Source of the DNA: UBA1450 sp964452355 | GTDB lineage: Bacteria > Patescibacteriota > Microgenomatia > UBA1406 > GWC2-37-13 | Direction of reading: 5' to 3' | NCBI GenBank assembly: GCA_964452355.1 | Contig: CAYVKV010000009.1 | Location: 1-37,517 of the forward strand | DNA length: 37,517 bases | Shown: piece after piece, positions 25,099 through 32,859 of the stretch | How the letters are laid out: every line of letters starts with the position of its first letter | Numbering within the stretch: position 1 is the stretch's first letter | Translations under genes and position numbers: made by a program | Notes under the pieces: generated by a model | Told to the model about the DNA's origin: nothing | The model's input: only the letters and a program-made list of their open reading frames with translations | The model's database searches: none

Positions 25099-26577
25099 AT
25101 GATCAATCGTATTGTCAGATCAAAGCATTTTCACAGATTCGGCGAAATGCTTGTCCCATTTCTTACGTGGGCAATTATTCTCCTCCCCTTGTGGCTTTCT
25201 CCATTCCATCCGGCAATTGTGGCTTATTTTATCATTGCATTTGATCTTTATTTTCTTATTAAATCGGTGATTACTGCATATTATGCAACATTGTCATACT
25301 CATTGATTAGATCTTTTCAAAATGCTTCGTTTGATAAAAATATCAAAATGATTAAAGAAGCTAAAAAGCTACAACATTTTGTAATCATTCCAAACTACAA
25401 GGAGCCATTTCATAAGATTAATGCAACAATTGAGGCCATAACAAAGAGCGATTATCCATATAAAACAATCCATTTAGTACTTGCATTTGAAAAACGAGAA
25501 AAAGAAGCACAAGAAAAAGAACAAAAGTTAAGAAGTCGTTGGAGTGATTATTTCAAAGATATTTTGAGTACGTATCATGTTCTTGTAGACGGGGAAGTGC
25601 CAGGAAAAGCAAGCAACCAAACACATGCTGCGCGTATTGTAGAACAATACTGTATTGAGCATGGGTTCAATTTCAAACAAACTATTATCACGATTTGTGA
25701 TGCGGATAGCATGCTTCCAAAGAACTTCTTCTCGTACCTCGTATATGAATTTCTCAACGATGCGGAACGCAACTTTCATTTCTACTGGGCTCCGGTTCTT
25801 TTATACAACAATTTTTGGCAACTTCCTTTTTTTGTACGGATGCAGGCGACACTATCATCCATATTACGTTTGGCATTTTTGTCTCAAAAAAATCAACTCA
25901 TCCATATTTCGACCTATTCAACAAACCTCTGGATGCTCGAGGAGATTGATTATTGGGATGTTGATATTATTCCGGAAGATTGGCATGTATATTATCAAGC
26001 GTTTTTCAAATTCGGAGAGCGGGTTAAAACTCTCCCTCTTTACACGATCGTGAATGGTGATGCAGTATATTCTGGAACCACTATGAAAACATTTACGAAT
26101 CGATATGAACAAGAAAAGCGTTGGGCATGGGGAGTTACCGATATTTCCTACTACTGGAACAATATGTTTATTGCACCTCATATTCCCTGGAGCGTAAAAG
26201 CACGACGGTTTTTCTACCTTGTTGAAACACATTTATTGTGGCCAACGTCATTTTTTGTTCTCACGGTTAGTGGATGGATTCCCCCTCTGGTGAACCCTAC
26301 CTTCAAACGCACCGTACTTGGATTTATCCTCCCTCGATTGACCGGCTTTATTCTCACCCTTGCTACTGCCATGTTGATTTTGTATATTTATCTTGATTTC
26401 AAACTCAGACATGAACTCAAACAAAAAACGAAGCTCGTCAATCTCCCCCTCTTTATGGTTCAGTGGTACCTCCTTCCCGTCGTATCACTCGTTCTCTCCT
26501 CACTCCCCGCGCTTGATGCGCACACACGACTGTTATTTGGTAAAAAAATTACGTATAAAGTTACTGAGAAAGTGTGA
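25099..26577 (+). CDS. Membrane-bound processive-type glycosyltransferase (GT2)
   Basis: This 492-residue protein has two N-terminal membrane helices (about 15-60), then a GT-A domain: VIIPNYKE, a KASNQTHAA segment, the metal-binding CDADS (about 196-200), EDWHVY (the TED/EDxH acceptor motif) and QEKRW, which is the QxxRW product-binding motif of cellulose/hyaluronan-synthase-like enzymes. Four or so C-terminal helices follow. It probably polymerises or transfers sugars while feeding the product across the membrane. A TTG/GTG-type upstream extension to 25072 exists, but the ATG at 25099 follows a TATAAT. It precedes a GT39-type gene, suggesting cell-envelope glycan work. Confidence 0.85.
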   Translation: MINRIVRSKHFHRFGEMLVPFLTWAIILLPLWLSPFHPAIVAYFIIAFDLYFLIKSVITAYYATLSYSLIRSFQNASFDKNIKMIKEAKKLQHFVIIPNYKEPFHKINATIEAITKSDYPYKTIHLVLAFEKREKEAQEKEQKLRSRWSDYFKDILSTYHVLVDGEVPGKASNQTHAARIVEQYCIEHGFNFKQTIITICDADSMLPKNFFSYLVYEFLNDAERNFHFYWAPVLLYNNFWQLPFFVRMQATLSSILRLAFLSQKNQLIHISTYSTNLWMLEEIDYWDVDIIPEDWHVYYQAFFKFGERVKTLPLYTIVNGDAVYSGTTMKTFTNRYEQEKRWAWGVTDISYYWNNMFIAPHIPWSVKARRFFYLVETHLLWPTSFFVLTVSGWIPPLVNPTFKRTVLGFILPRLTGFILTLATAMLILYIYLDFKLRHELKQKTKLVNLPLFMVQWYLLPVVSLVLSSLPALDAHTRLLFGKKITYKVTEKV

Positions 26578-26594
26578 GAGATTTGAAATTAACT

Positions 26595-26654
26595 CTGTCA
26601 TCCTCGCGCATGCGGGGATCCATGGATTCCCGATCGGGTCGGGAATGGCAATGA
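26595..26654 (+). repeat. Palindromic dispersed-repeat-like element
   Basis: This element is G/C-rich in an AT-rich setting. It contains two adjacent hairpins: CCTCGC-GCA-TGCGGGG on the left, and the perfect 8-bp stem ATTCCCGA/TCGGGAAT at 26626-26646. Its outer ends (TGTCATCC and GGAATGGCA) are roughly inverted. It resembles the 'ATTCCCGCGAAAGCGGGAAT' kind of interspersed repeat found in many bacterial genomes. It fills the gap between the two glycosyltransferase genes. Confidence 0.6.
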
Positions 26655-26683
26655 ATACCTTTAGAAATTAGCTCAATTGAGAC

Positions 26684-28063
26684 ATGAACTTTCTTTTTAC
26701 GAAAACACCTCTCGCCTTCTTTGTGCAAAACCTCTGGCGCGATGAGGCGTTTACGTTTCTCTTATCCGAACAAAGTATTGGGAAAATATTACAAACGACC
26801 GCTGCAGATTTCAACCCTCCGCTCTACTATATATTCATGCATTACTGGATGCTTATTTTTGGATCATCTGAGATTGCGATGCGCTCCGTATCAGTCTTTT
26901 TTTATGTTCTGACCATATTTTTCATGTTCGAAATCATGGTATTGGTTTTCAAAATTTCTTTTAAGCGAGCTCTTGTATATTTCATGCTCATTATTGCAAA
27001 TCCCGTGCTTCTGACTTATGCATTTGAAGCACGAATGTACATGATGGGTGCATTTTTTGTAACACTTTCATATTTTGCTCTTTGGACCGGAAGAAAGAAA
27101 TTATACATCTTCGCGGTAGTTTTGGCGTTGCACACTCACTATTTTACAATTCTCGTATTTTTAGCTCAAATGGTCTCAGAAGTCATTCGAATTCTTAAAT
27201 CCAACCATCGCTCTTCAAAATTATCTAACCTTGGGCTCAGGATGGGAATCATAGCTATCTGTTTTATTCCCTGGATTCTCTTTTTTCTTTCTTACCACAA
27301 ACTGGGCGGGACCCAAGAATTTTGGATCATCAAACCACCGGAACATGACATTTGGTATCTGCCACTCGTTCTCTTTACCGGATATCAGCGAGTGTTTGGT
27401 GAGTATTATCATGATCAAGCCGAACACACTTCGTTTCATATCATTCTCAATATTTTGATTTGGGGAATAATGCTTCTTCCATGGACATGGATAGTGTTGA
27501 GTAGAAAAATAGTGTGCTCGATTAATTATCATCTTCCCCTTGTTCTCTGGGCATTATTCCCCCCTATTGCCCTCTACGTCATTTCTCAATATTTCACACC
27601 GGTCTACCACCCGCGGTATTTTATGTTCTCCGTTGTTGGAGTGCTTTTATACATGATTCAAATAATAGAGACCGCGTTTCCCGCACAAAAAACTACTTCC
27701 GGGAAAAATCACTTGATGATGATAGTCGTCGTCAGTTTATTTCTGATCACATCCCAGTACAACAAGTTGAATCAAAAATACAACGCAAAACGAACTATTT
27801 CTCCTCTGTTTCAGGAAATTAACCGCTCAATGAGAGAGGGAGACAAAGTATATCTTACGAGCGAACTAGATTATTTTCTGGCAAAGTATTATATGAAGAA
27901 CGATGCAATATTCATATTTGGCATTCCGTATGCGGAAATTCATGAGTATGTTGGCAAGGTGTTGATTCCCCCTGGTAGCTGCATATCCTCCGGAATCCCA
28001 ACATACCCTGCTCGCGCATTTTTTGTGTACTACGATCGATATGTGGTTCGGTCAGAGATGTAA
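26684..28063 (+). CDS. GT39/PMT-like integral membrane glycosyltransferase
   Basis: This 459-residue protein has many membrane helices. The motif WRDEAFTFLL (18-27) is the catalytic DE loop of the PMT/ArnT (GT-C) superfamily, and NPPLYYIFMHYW (about 44-55) is the next conserved loop; a large hydrophobic region and a short soluble C-terminus follow. These enzymes move sugars from polyprenyl-phosphate donors onto proteins or lipids on the outer side. The N-terminus is short: a first helix before the DE motif is barely present, and an in-frame stop lies 3 nt before the ATG. The palindromic repeat just upstream may have replaced the original 5' end. Confidence 0.8.
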   Translation: MNFLFTKTPLAFFVQNLWRDEAFTFLLSEQSIGKILQTTAADFNPPLYYIFMHYWMLIFGSSEIAMRSVSVFFYVLTIFFMFEIMVLVFKISFKRALVYFMLIIANPVLLTYAFEARMYMMGAFFVTLSYFALWTGRKKLYIFAVVLALHTHYFTILVFLAQMVSEVIRILKSNHRSSKLSNLGLRMGIIAICFIPWILFFLSYHKLGGTQEFWIIKPPEHDIWYLPLVLFTGYQRVFGEYYHDQAEHTSFHIILNILIWGIMLLPWTWIVLSRKIVCSINYHLPLVLWALFPPIALYVISQYFTPVYHPRYFMFSVVGVLLYMIQIIETAFPAQKTTSGKNHLMMIVVVSLFLITSQYNKLNQKYNAKRTISPLFQEINRSMREGDKVYLTSELDYFLAKYYMKNDAIFIFGIPYAEIHEYVGKVLIPPGSCISSGIPTYPARAFFVYYDRYVVRSEM

Positions 28064-28065
28064 TA

Positions 28066-29037
28066 TTATTCTTCTCTCATTCTCTTGAGAAATACCATAC
28101 CTGTTGCCGTAAATAATACCGCTCCTAAAATATAGAGAATATATGTAAAGGGAAATACCACATATGAAACATTTGAAATTTGAGTACTTGCTGAGGTTCC
28201 CATTTTTACAACTGCTTGAGCGGTAAAGGCCCCAATGAGTGGCGCTCGAATGGTCGCCGTATTACTTCTATTTAATGATTGAGGACTCAACATAATTTTA
28301 GTTGAATCCGAAAGGAGAAAAGTCGGCGCAAGTTCTATTAATTGTGCATTTGATCCAACCAATGTCGAACGTACAGAAATCGTACCTTTTGCTTGAAAAT
28401 AATTCATGCCCGTATTTGCAACGCTCAATACAATCGGAATATCTGCAAAACTGTCAAAAACTCGATATTCGGTATTTGCCAAAATAACTGAATGAGTTGA
28501 TTTTACTCCAAATTGAGCGATACTCCCCGTTTGATTAATTGATCCATCGGAACTGACACTCAAGTATATAATTGATCCAACTCCTCCTTGTAAAAAAATA
28601 GTGCTTGTATCCACAAATCCTTTATTTTGTTCTGTTTGTCCAACAACCGCAAAATAATAGTCGCCTTCTTTCATATTCTCTGGAACTCGAACCGCAATTT
28701 CATAGGTGATGGCCTCACTCGTATTCATGAAGAATGGCTCTTGAAGTGAATGCAGTGAGTTATTGAGATAAAATTGGATTTTTTCTGGATTGTCTGAGTA
28801 GTGAGGAATAATATCATACGATCCCTGAGAATCTTTTACGGAGAGTGTGTATATTTGAAGCTCCATGACAGACGGATCGCCGACATTCGTGAGAGTATAA
28901 GGCAGAATCGCCGTTGACCCCGGCTTTGCCATTACTTCATGAGATTGCGGAGATTGGGTGAAAGAGAATTGAGCGGCATGAACATCTGGGATAAAAAATA
29001 ATGAGATGAGAATGAATATTAAAAAAATACGACTCAT
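28066..29037 (-). CDS. Secreted Ig-like membrane-anchored protein
   Basis: This 323-residue protein has a signal peptide (1-21, ending VHA-AQF). Two beta-sandwich regions follow: the first (about 25-150) resembles DUF916/WxL-associated or archaeal-type Ig-like modules with MAKPGSTAILPYTLTNVGD, and the second (about 170-285) is similar in strand pattern. A C-terminal helix (about 292-315) is followed by the basic KRMREE, so it is anchored outside the membrane by its tail. The function is unknown, probably cell-surface binding or scaffolding. It converges with the GT39-like gene 2 nt apart. A TACAAT lies 7 nt before its start. Confidence 0.75.
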   Translation of the reverse strand: MSRIFLIFILISLFFIPDVHAAQFSFTQSPQSHEVMAKPGSTAILPYTLTNVGDPSVMELQIYTLSVKDSQGSYDIIPHYSDNPEKIQFYLNNSLHSLQEPFFMNTSEAITYEIAVRVPENMKEGDYYFAVVGQTEQNKGFVDTSTIFLQGGVGSIIYLSVSSDGSINQTGSIAQFGVKSTHSVILANTEYRVFDSFADIPIVLSVANTGMNYFQAKGTISVRSTLVGSNAQLIELAPTFLLSDSTKIMLSPQSLNRSNTATIRAPLIGAFTAQAVVKMGTSASTQISNVSYVVFPFTYILYILGAVLFTATGMVFLKRMREE

Positions 29038-29044
29038 ATGAGAT

Positions 29045-29050
29045 ATTGTA
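29045..29050 (-). promoter_or_regulatory. -10 box of the Ig-like protein gene
   Basis: TACAAT on the minus strand is 7 nt upstream of the ATG at 29037, the same leaderless layout as at other genes here. Confidence 0.45.
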
Positions 29051-29079
29051 CGATATAACGGACCGTTAATGATAAACTC

Positions 29080-29108
29080 TTGACATATCCTATAGTATTT
29101 GATAGAAT
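29080..29108 (+). promoter_or_regulatory. Consensus sigma-70-type promoter for a small gene
   Basis: A perfect TTGACA (29080-29085) is followed after exactly 17 bp by TAGAAT (29103-29108). It is the best -35/-10 pair I noticed in the window. Transcription would start near 29115, leaving an untranslated leader of about 85 nt before the microprotein at 29199. Confidence 0.75.
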
Positions 29109-29133
29109 ATTGTCAGAGTTGAGATACATTCTC

Positions 29134-29150
29134 CTCGAATTTGATTCGAG
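29134..29150 (+). other. Hairpin in the leader of the microprotein gene
   Basis: CTCGAAT and ATTCGAG form a perfect 7-bp stem with a TTG loop within the predicted 5' leader. It could stabilise the transcript or regulate translation; the sequence alone does not show which. Confidence 0.5.
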
Positions 29151-29198
29151 AAAGAAGGTATCGTCAACGATGCACATTATCACACACGGGAGGATTCC

Positions 29199-29345
29199 AT
29201 GGAACTGGCAAAATGGATCTCTGAGAATGTTTTTCTTGGAGATTTTTTAGTATGGGACTTAATAATTTTTGGGTTCTTCTGCAGCATTCGTGCTGCCGTG
29301 GGAGTAGTCCGAAAAAGATCACAAAGATCAAAAAGATCAAAGTAG
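29199..29345 (+). CDS. 48-residue single-pass membrane microprotein
   Basis: This small open frame starts with ATG and ends with TAG at 29343-29345. The product has a negatively charged N-terminal helix (MELAKWISEN), one hydrophobic segment (about 11-35, with FLVWDLIIFGFF) and a strongly basic tail of RKRSQRSKRSK type, so it should insert with its C-terminus inside. A strong Shine-Dalgarno sequence GGGAGG (29188-29193) lies 5 nt before the ATG, which is exceptional here, and a consensus promoter lies upstream. I do not recognise a family. It could be a membrane regulator, a toxin of a type I system, or a small structural peptide. Confidence 0.6.
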   Translation: MELAKWISENVFLGDFLVWDLIIFGFFCSIRAAVGVVRKRSQRSKRSK

Positions 29346-29382
29346 TCTCACTAAACTGTCACCCACTCTCTCTACCCGTGTG

Positions 29383-29427
29383 TGACAGACTTTAAGGCAT
29401 ATGATCAATATGTTTTGAAGTCTGTCA
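29383..29427 (+). other. Long inverted repeat after the microprotein gene
   Basis: TGACAGACTT (29383-29392) pairs perfectly over 10 bp with AAGTCTGTCA (29418-29427). Within the loop CATAT and ATATG add a 5-bp inner stem. An overlapping alternative pairs CTGTCAC (29356-29362) with GTGACAG. There is no U-run, so a canonical terminator is not supported. It may be an mRNA-end structure, an operator or a small RNA element. Confidence 0.5.
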
Positions 29428-29474
29428 TGAAAGATATTGATGAATCAATCATGAATCTTCCACGGTATTTTTTC

Positions 29475-29483
29475 TGATATCAT
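29475..29483 (+). promoter_or_regulatory. Extended -10 box before the 432-residue protein
   Basis: TGATATCAT fits an extended -10 (TG, one base, TATCAT), ending 6 nt before the ATG at 29490. It keeps the leaderless spacing. Confidence 0.4.
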
Positions 29484-29489
29484 ACTACT

Positions 29490-30788
29490 ATGCTAGATGC
29501 TTTATCAGACTCGACTGCTTCAAACAAAAGTATTGCAGAAGGAAGTCCCACACATGGCCTTGTGCAAACTCCAAAACCTGAAATACTTTCCAGAGAAACC
29601 AATCAAGTAAAACTTGTCAATACACTGAATCCTGAGCCATTTATCGACACGGATGGAGAAATAAATACGGCTTTTACCTTAAACGTGCGAAATAATCATC
29701 CTGTTAAAGTAGTTTTTTTTGACCATAAACGAATGCCATCATTTTCTGACGATCTTGCCAAGGGAAAAACTACTACAATATATGGCAATAAACCAAAGGA
29801 TATATCTCAAGAACTATGGGATAATCACCTTCAAGAAATTCGCCTCAAATCCGCTAGGTCTGGTGCGTACCCTGCATTTGAAACAGAGGCTATCCAAAAT
29901 GGTGAAGCTCTGTTCTTCGTTGCCGACGATCCTACAAGTATATTGGATTTTTGTATTCGCTTGGGTATCGACGGTTCTGCTGAGCAAATAGAAGAAATAA
30001 GATCAAATAATGATACTCAGACTATCATCAGTGGGCTCATGTCTGCACTTTATAGCACAGAAGGTCAGATACCAAATCAACACCTTGCGCTTCTCGCATC
30101 GTATATTCGAGGAGATGACAGTTCTAACAAAATAAGAGAACTGTTATCAGGAAACTGTCCAATCAGCCTGATTCACCCTGATGGTAATTCAATAGATGCC
30201 ATCCTATTAGATCGTCAAAGCCTCGTTGCCAGTGGAGCCTGCCCAAAAGCATTGTCACGACTTGCATTTGTAGGTAAGGATTTATTATCAACATCTGTAC
30301 AAACAAGAGTTGAAAAACAGTTAATAGACTTTTCATTCAAGTTACAAAGAGAACAATCACATTTAGGAGTTTCTGCAAGTAAAATCGCAGAAACAAAATG
30401 GAAAAGAGCCAAAGTAGCAGGTCTTCCTATCGTAGATATCGAGGTTGTAGATGGTGAAACAATTACAATGCCCGACGTCACGAAAGGTGGTAAATTAAAA
30501 ATCTACGGTAAAGGAGCAATGAAAGGACTTGACAGTCAACAACAATTACTTGTCCAAGAGCAAGCAGAAGTTCTTGTTCAAAAGGCATCAGAAAATGGCA
30601 TTCTTCTTCCTCACGATGACCCCTTTGTTGCTATTGTCGATTCCGAAACTGGAGACGTCAGACTGTTACTACTTGATTTTATCACTCTGGGAGTGGACAA
30701 TGAATCTTATATTTTCACTTTAACTGGTAGTGATATCCTTAAAGAAAATCAAAGTCTTGCATCAAAAGCTCTCAGATTTATGTATTAA
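29490..30788 (+). CDS. Protein of unknown function with two similar halves
   Basis: This is a 432-residue soluble protein with no signal peptide or membrane helix. I do not recognise it. Two regions look alike: about 89-160 (AKGKTTTIYGNKP...ILDFCIRLG) and about 330-405 (TKGGKLKIYGKGA...LLDFITLG). Each has a glycine-rich strand with IYG, a charged helix, then a hydrophobic strand ending in L-D-F-x-x-x-L-G. This suggests an internal duplication. The L-D-F-x-x-x-G strings recall, weakly, the metal-binding loop of kinase-like folds, but no catalytic loop is visible. The gene converges with the 208-residue secreted protein, 5 nt away. Confidence 0.7.
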   Translation: MLDALSDSTASNKSIAEGSPTHGLVQTPKPEILSRETNQVKLVNTLNPEPFIDTDGEINTAFTLNVRNNHPVKVVFFDHKRMPSFSDDLAKGKTTTIYGNKPKDISQELWDNHLQEIRLKSARSGAYPAFETEAIQNGEALFFVADDPTSILDFCIRLGIDGSAEQIEEIRSNNDTQTIISGLMSALYSTEGQIPNQHLALLASYIRGDDSSNKIRELLSGNCPISLIHPDGNSIDAILLDRQSLVASGACPKALSRLAFVGKDLLSTSVQTRVEKQLIDFSFKLQREQSHLGVSASKIAETKWKRAKVAGLPIVDIEVVDGETITMPDVTKGGKLKIYGKGAMKGLDSQQQLLVQEQAEVLVQKASENGILLPHDDPFVAIVDSETGDVRLLLLDFITLGVDNESYIFTLTGSDILKENQSLASKALRFMY

Positions 30789-30793
30789 TTCCA

Positions 30794-31414
30794 TTACTCC
30801 GGTAGTGCAATCAGTTTCACTACACCCTGAAAATTTCCCTCTGACTGATTTTTTGGCGTATGTACTTTCAATTTCATATTTATTTTTGATCGCGATATAG
30901 CAAGTGGTGTTATTAATCCTACCGATTCCCCTGAAAATGGCCGATAGGTATTTCCACCGTCAACGGAATACCCCCAACCATAGATATCCTCAGATTTCCA
31001 TGGTTTAGCGCTACGAACTGAACATCCGTCATCACAGTTTGTTGGTTCAATGGTTTGATCGCCCACCGAGTGAAATGATGATATTAATGTATTGAGTATC
31101 TGGTATTGAGTTCCCATATCTGATTTTACCTGCATTTCTATCGATTCGACAAATGATCCACCCTCTGAAAGATCAGTAAATGATACGTCCGTACGATCAA
31201 TGTGAAAATAAAACTCTGCTGGTTTTTTGCTTGATGACAAGATTGAATATCCCTGATTTTCAAGCTCGGCCAAATGATCAGGGGATATCTTCGGTTTAAG
31301 TTGGGCTTCATCTGTTGGTTCAATTTGTTGAAGTTCAAGAAAGAATTCTTGAGCATGAGCAGATATCGTCAAAAGACAGAACGACAGAATTAATAGAGGA
31401 GTTAATCTATACAT
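30794..31414 (-). CDS. Secreted protein of unknown function
   Basis: This protein of about 206 residues has a clear signal peptide (LTPLLILSFCLLTISAHAQ, cleavage after AHA). The mature part is beta-rich, with one possible disulfide pair in NCDDGCSV and a segment with an asparagine/glycine turn (YGWGYSVDGGNTYRPFSG). It ends in a strand typical of Ig-like or carbohydrate-binding modules. I do not recognise the family. Two starts are possible, at 31420 and 31414; TATTAT on the minus strand ends 6 nt before the second, so I prefer 31414. Confidence 0.65.
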   Translation of the reverse strand: MYRLTPLLILSFCLLTISAHAQEFFLELQQIEPTDEAQLKPKISPDHLAELENQGYSILSSSKKPAEFYFHIDRTDVSFTDLSEGGSFVESIEMQVKSDMGTQYQILNTLISSFHSVGDQTIEPTNCDDGCSVRSAKPWKSEDIYGWGYSVDGGNTYRPFSGESVGLITPLAISRSKINMKLKVHTPKNQSEGNFQGVVKLIALPE

Positions 31415-31420
31415 CTTCAT

Positions 31421-31561
31421 ATAATACTATTCAAGCGAGCGCAGATATCTATTTTCATGCGATTCGGGGTAGGGGCCCCGCTTAGCATTGAAAATATGGT
31501 ATCAAGCGAGCAAACAATAATAGTAACAGTATAACAATCTCCCCATGAAAGAATGAGATGA
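31421..31561. other. Short intergenic region with GC-rich palindrome
   Basis: These 141 bp hold a GC-rich island, CGGGGTAGGGGCCCCG (about 31465-31480), and two copies of TCAAGCGAGC (around 31431 and 31502). I see no gene. The palindrome could end the rplA transcript or be remnant repeat DNA. Confidence 0.4.
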
Positions 31562-32380
31562 TTATATACTTTGAAGATCCACTTGAAGTGCAGGTGACAT
31601 GGTTGTTTTGATGTATACCTTGCTTATTTTCTTTATACCAACTGCATCAATAAAGCTCTTTACATTCTCATGCACCTGTTCTGGCTTCAAAGAAATTTTT
31701 CCGATCATCTGATGAATAAGGGGAAACTTTGCTTCAGACTTCCATCGAATTGAGCCCTTTTGAAATTTCTCCGCAAGTTTTTCTGGTTCTGGTCCAATGG
31801 TACCTGCTTTTGGATTTGGCATCAATCCCTTTGGTCCAAGCACTTTTGCAAACTTTGCAAGTTTACTCATATAGGATGGGTGCGCGATCAAAATATCAAA
31901 TTCAATTACTCCATTTTCAATCTGAGCAAGAACTGCATCATCCACGATCGCAACTTTTACAGATCGTCCTGTTCCATGAGGCAGTGTTACTTCTCCCCGC
32001 AAACCAGATTCAGTAATATTTAAATGAAGTTCAACTGATTCATCAAATGATGCATAAGTCAACTTCTTGAGAAGGGCGATTGCTTCATTGAGTGGATAAA
32101 TTTTTCCGGATTCGACTTGTTTTTTTGCTTTCAGATATTTGCTTCCATGCTTCTTTGGCTCACGTTCGGTTTTTTTAGTCATTTTCTTCTTTTTAGCTTT
32201 TTTCTCATCATCTGAGCTTTCCTGAGCATTTTCTTCCACTACAGCTCCTTCATCTGTTTTACTAGCAACTTCTTCTTTCATTTCCTGAGCTTTTTTTCGT
32301 GCGGCACGTTCTTTAGCTTTTTGTTTTTGCTCTTCTTCAACGTCTGTATCTCCGATGATGCGCGTTCTGATTTTTCCCAT
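31562..32380 (-). CDS. rplA: 50S ribosomal protein L1 with a lysine-rich N-terminal extension
   Basis: This 272-residue L1 protein builds the L1 stalk of the ribosome. The L1 domain begins near residue 75 (GSKYLKAKKQV, YPLNEAIALLKK) and includes LPHGTGRSVKVAI and the RNA-binding GPKGLMPNPKAGTI. The first 75 residues are an extra highly charged extension (EEEQKQKAKERAARKK, then KKAKKKKMTKKTE) without counterpart in E. coli L1 (234 residues). It is the last gene of the secE-nusG-rplK-rplA cluster. A pair of GC hairpins sits directly before its start. Confidence 0.95.
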   Translation of the reverse strand: MGKIRTRIIGDTDVEEEQKQKAKERAARKKAQEMKEEVASKTDEGAVVEENAQESSDDEKKAKKKKMTKKTEREPKKHGSKYLKAKKQVESGKIYPLNEAIALLKKLTYASFDESVELHLNITESGLRGEVTLPHGTGRSVKVAIVDDAVLAQIENGVIEFDILIAHPSYMSKLAKFAKVLGPKGLMPNPKAGTIGPEPEKLAEKFQKGSIRWKSEAKFPLIHQMIGKISLKPEQVHENVKSFIDAVGIKKISKVYIKTTMSPALQVDLQSI

Positions 32381-32394
32381 ATTATTAAAATTTT

Positions 32395-32423
32395 CAGCCG
32401 AAGGCTGATCCGCCTATGGCGGA
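32395..32423. repeat. Two tandem GC hairpins between rplK and rplA
   Basis: CAGCC-GAA-GGCTG (32395-32407) and TCCGCC-TAT-GGCGGA (32409-32423) are adjacent perfect stem-loops within AT-rich DNA. The second has the same stem as the hairpin TCCGCC-GAC-GGCGGA at 420-434, so it is a dispersed short repeat. It lies in the leader of rplA, where L1 commonly autoregulates, but it does not resemble the L1 binding site. Confidence 0.6.
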
Positions 32424-32435
32424 AAAATTATCTAA

Positions 32436-32858
32436 TTACTCTGTCTCCACTCCCATACTGCGTGCAGTTCCGCAAACGATTGCGGATGCAGCGAGCACAT
32501 TGTCAGTATTTAAGTCCTCAAGTTTTTCTTTTGCAATCGCTTCAATTTGTACCTTTGTAAGCTTTCCTACTTTAACGGTATTTGGTTGTCCTGATCCTTT
32601 TTCAATTTTCAAAGCTTTCTTGATCATAGCTGCAATTGGCGGAAGTTTTGTGATAAAACTATAACTACGATCTTCGTACACGGTGATCACTGCAGGAATA
32701 ATATTTCCTTTTTTCTCTGCGGTTTTTGCATTGTATTCTTTGATAAATTCCATGATTGGAATACCATGTTGACCCAAAGCCGGTCCGACTGGCGGCGCGG
32801 GAGTTGCTTCACCTGCCGCAAGATTGAGTTTGAAAGATGTTTTGACTACTTTTGCCAT
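32436..32858 (-). CDS. rplK: 50S ribosomal protein L11
   Basis: This 140-residue protein has the full family length. The N-terminal domain has VGPALGQHGIPIMEFIKEYN and TPAPPVGPALG, and the C-terminal RNA-binding domain has KLTKVQIEAIAKEKLEDLNTDN and the ending SAIVCGTARSMGVETE. It binds 23S rRNA at the GTPase-associated centre. It lies between nusG (1 nt apart) and rplA in the usual order. Confidence 0.97.
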   Translation of the reverse strand: MAKVVKTSFKLNLAAGEATPAPPVGPALGQHGIPIMEFIKEYNAKTAEKKGNIIPAVITVYEDRSYSFITKLPPIAAMIKKALKIEKGSGQPNTVKVGKLTKVQIEAIAKEKLEDLNTDNVLAASAIVCGTARSMGVETE

Positions 32859-32859
32859 A

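Noticed and set aside
29383..29427. Intrinsic terminator for the microprotein gene
   Set aside because: The stem is long but has a 25-nt loop and no U-tract, so I list it only as an inverted repeat.
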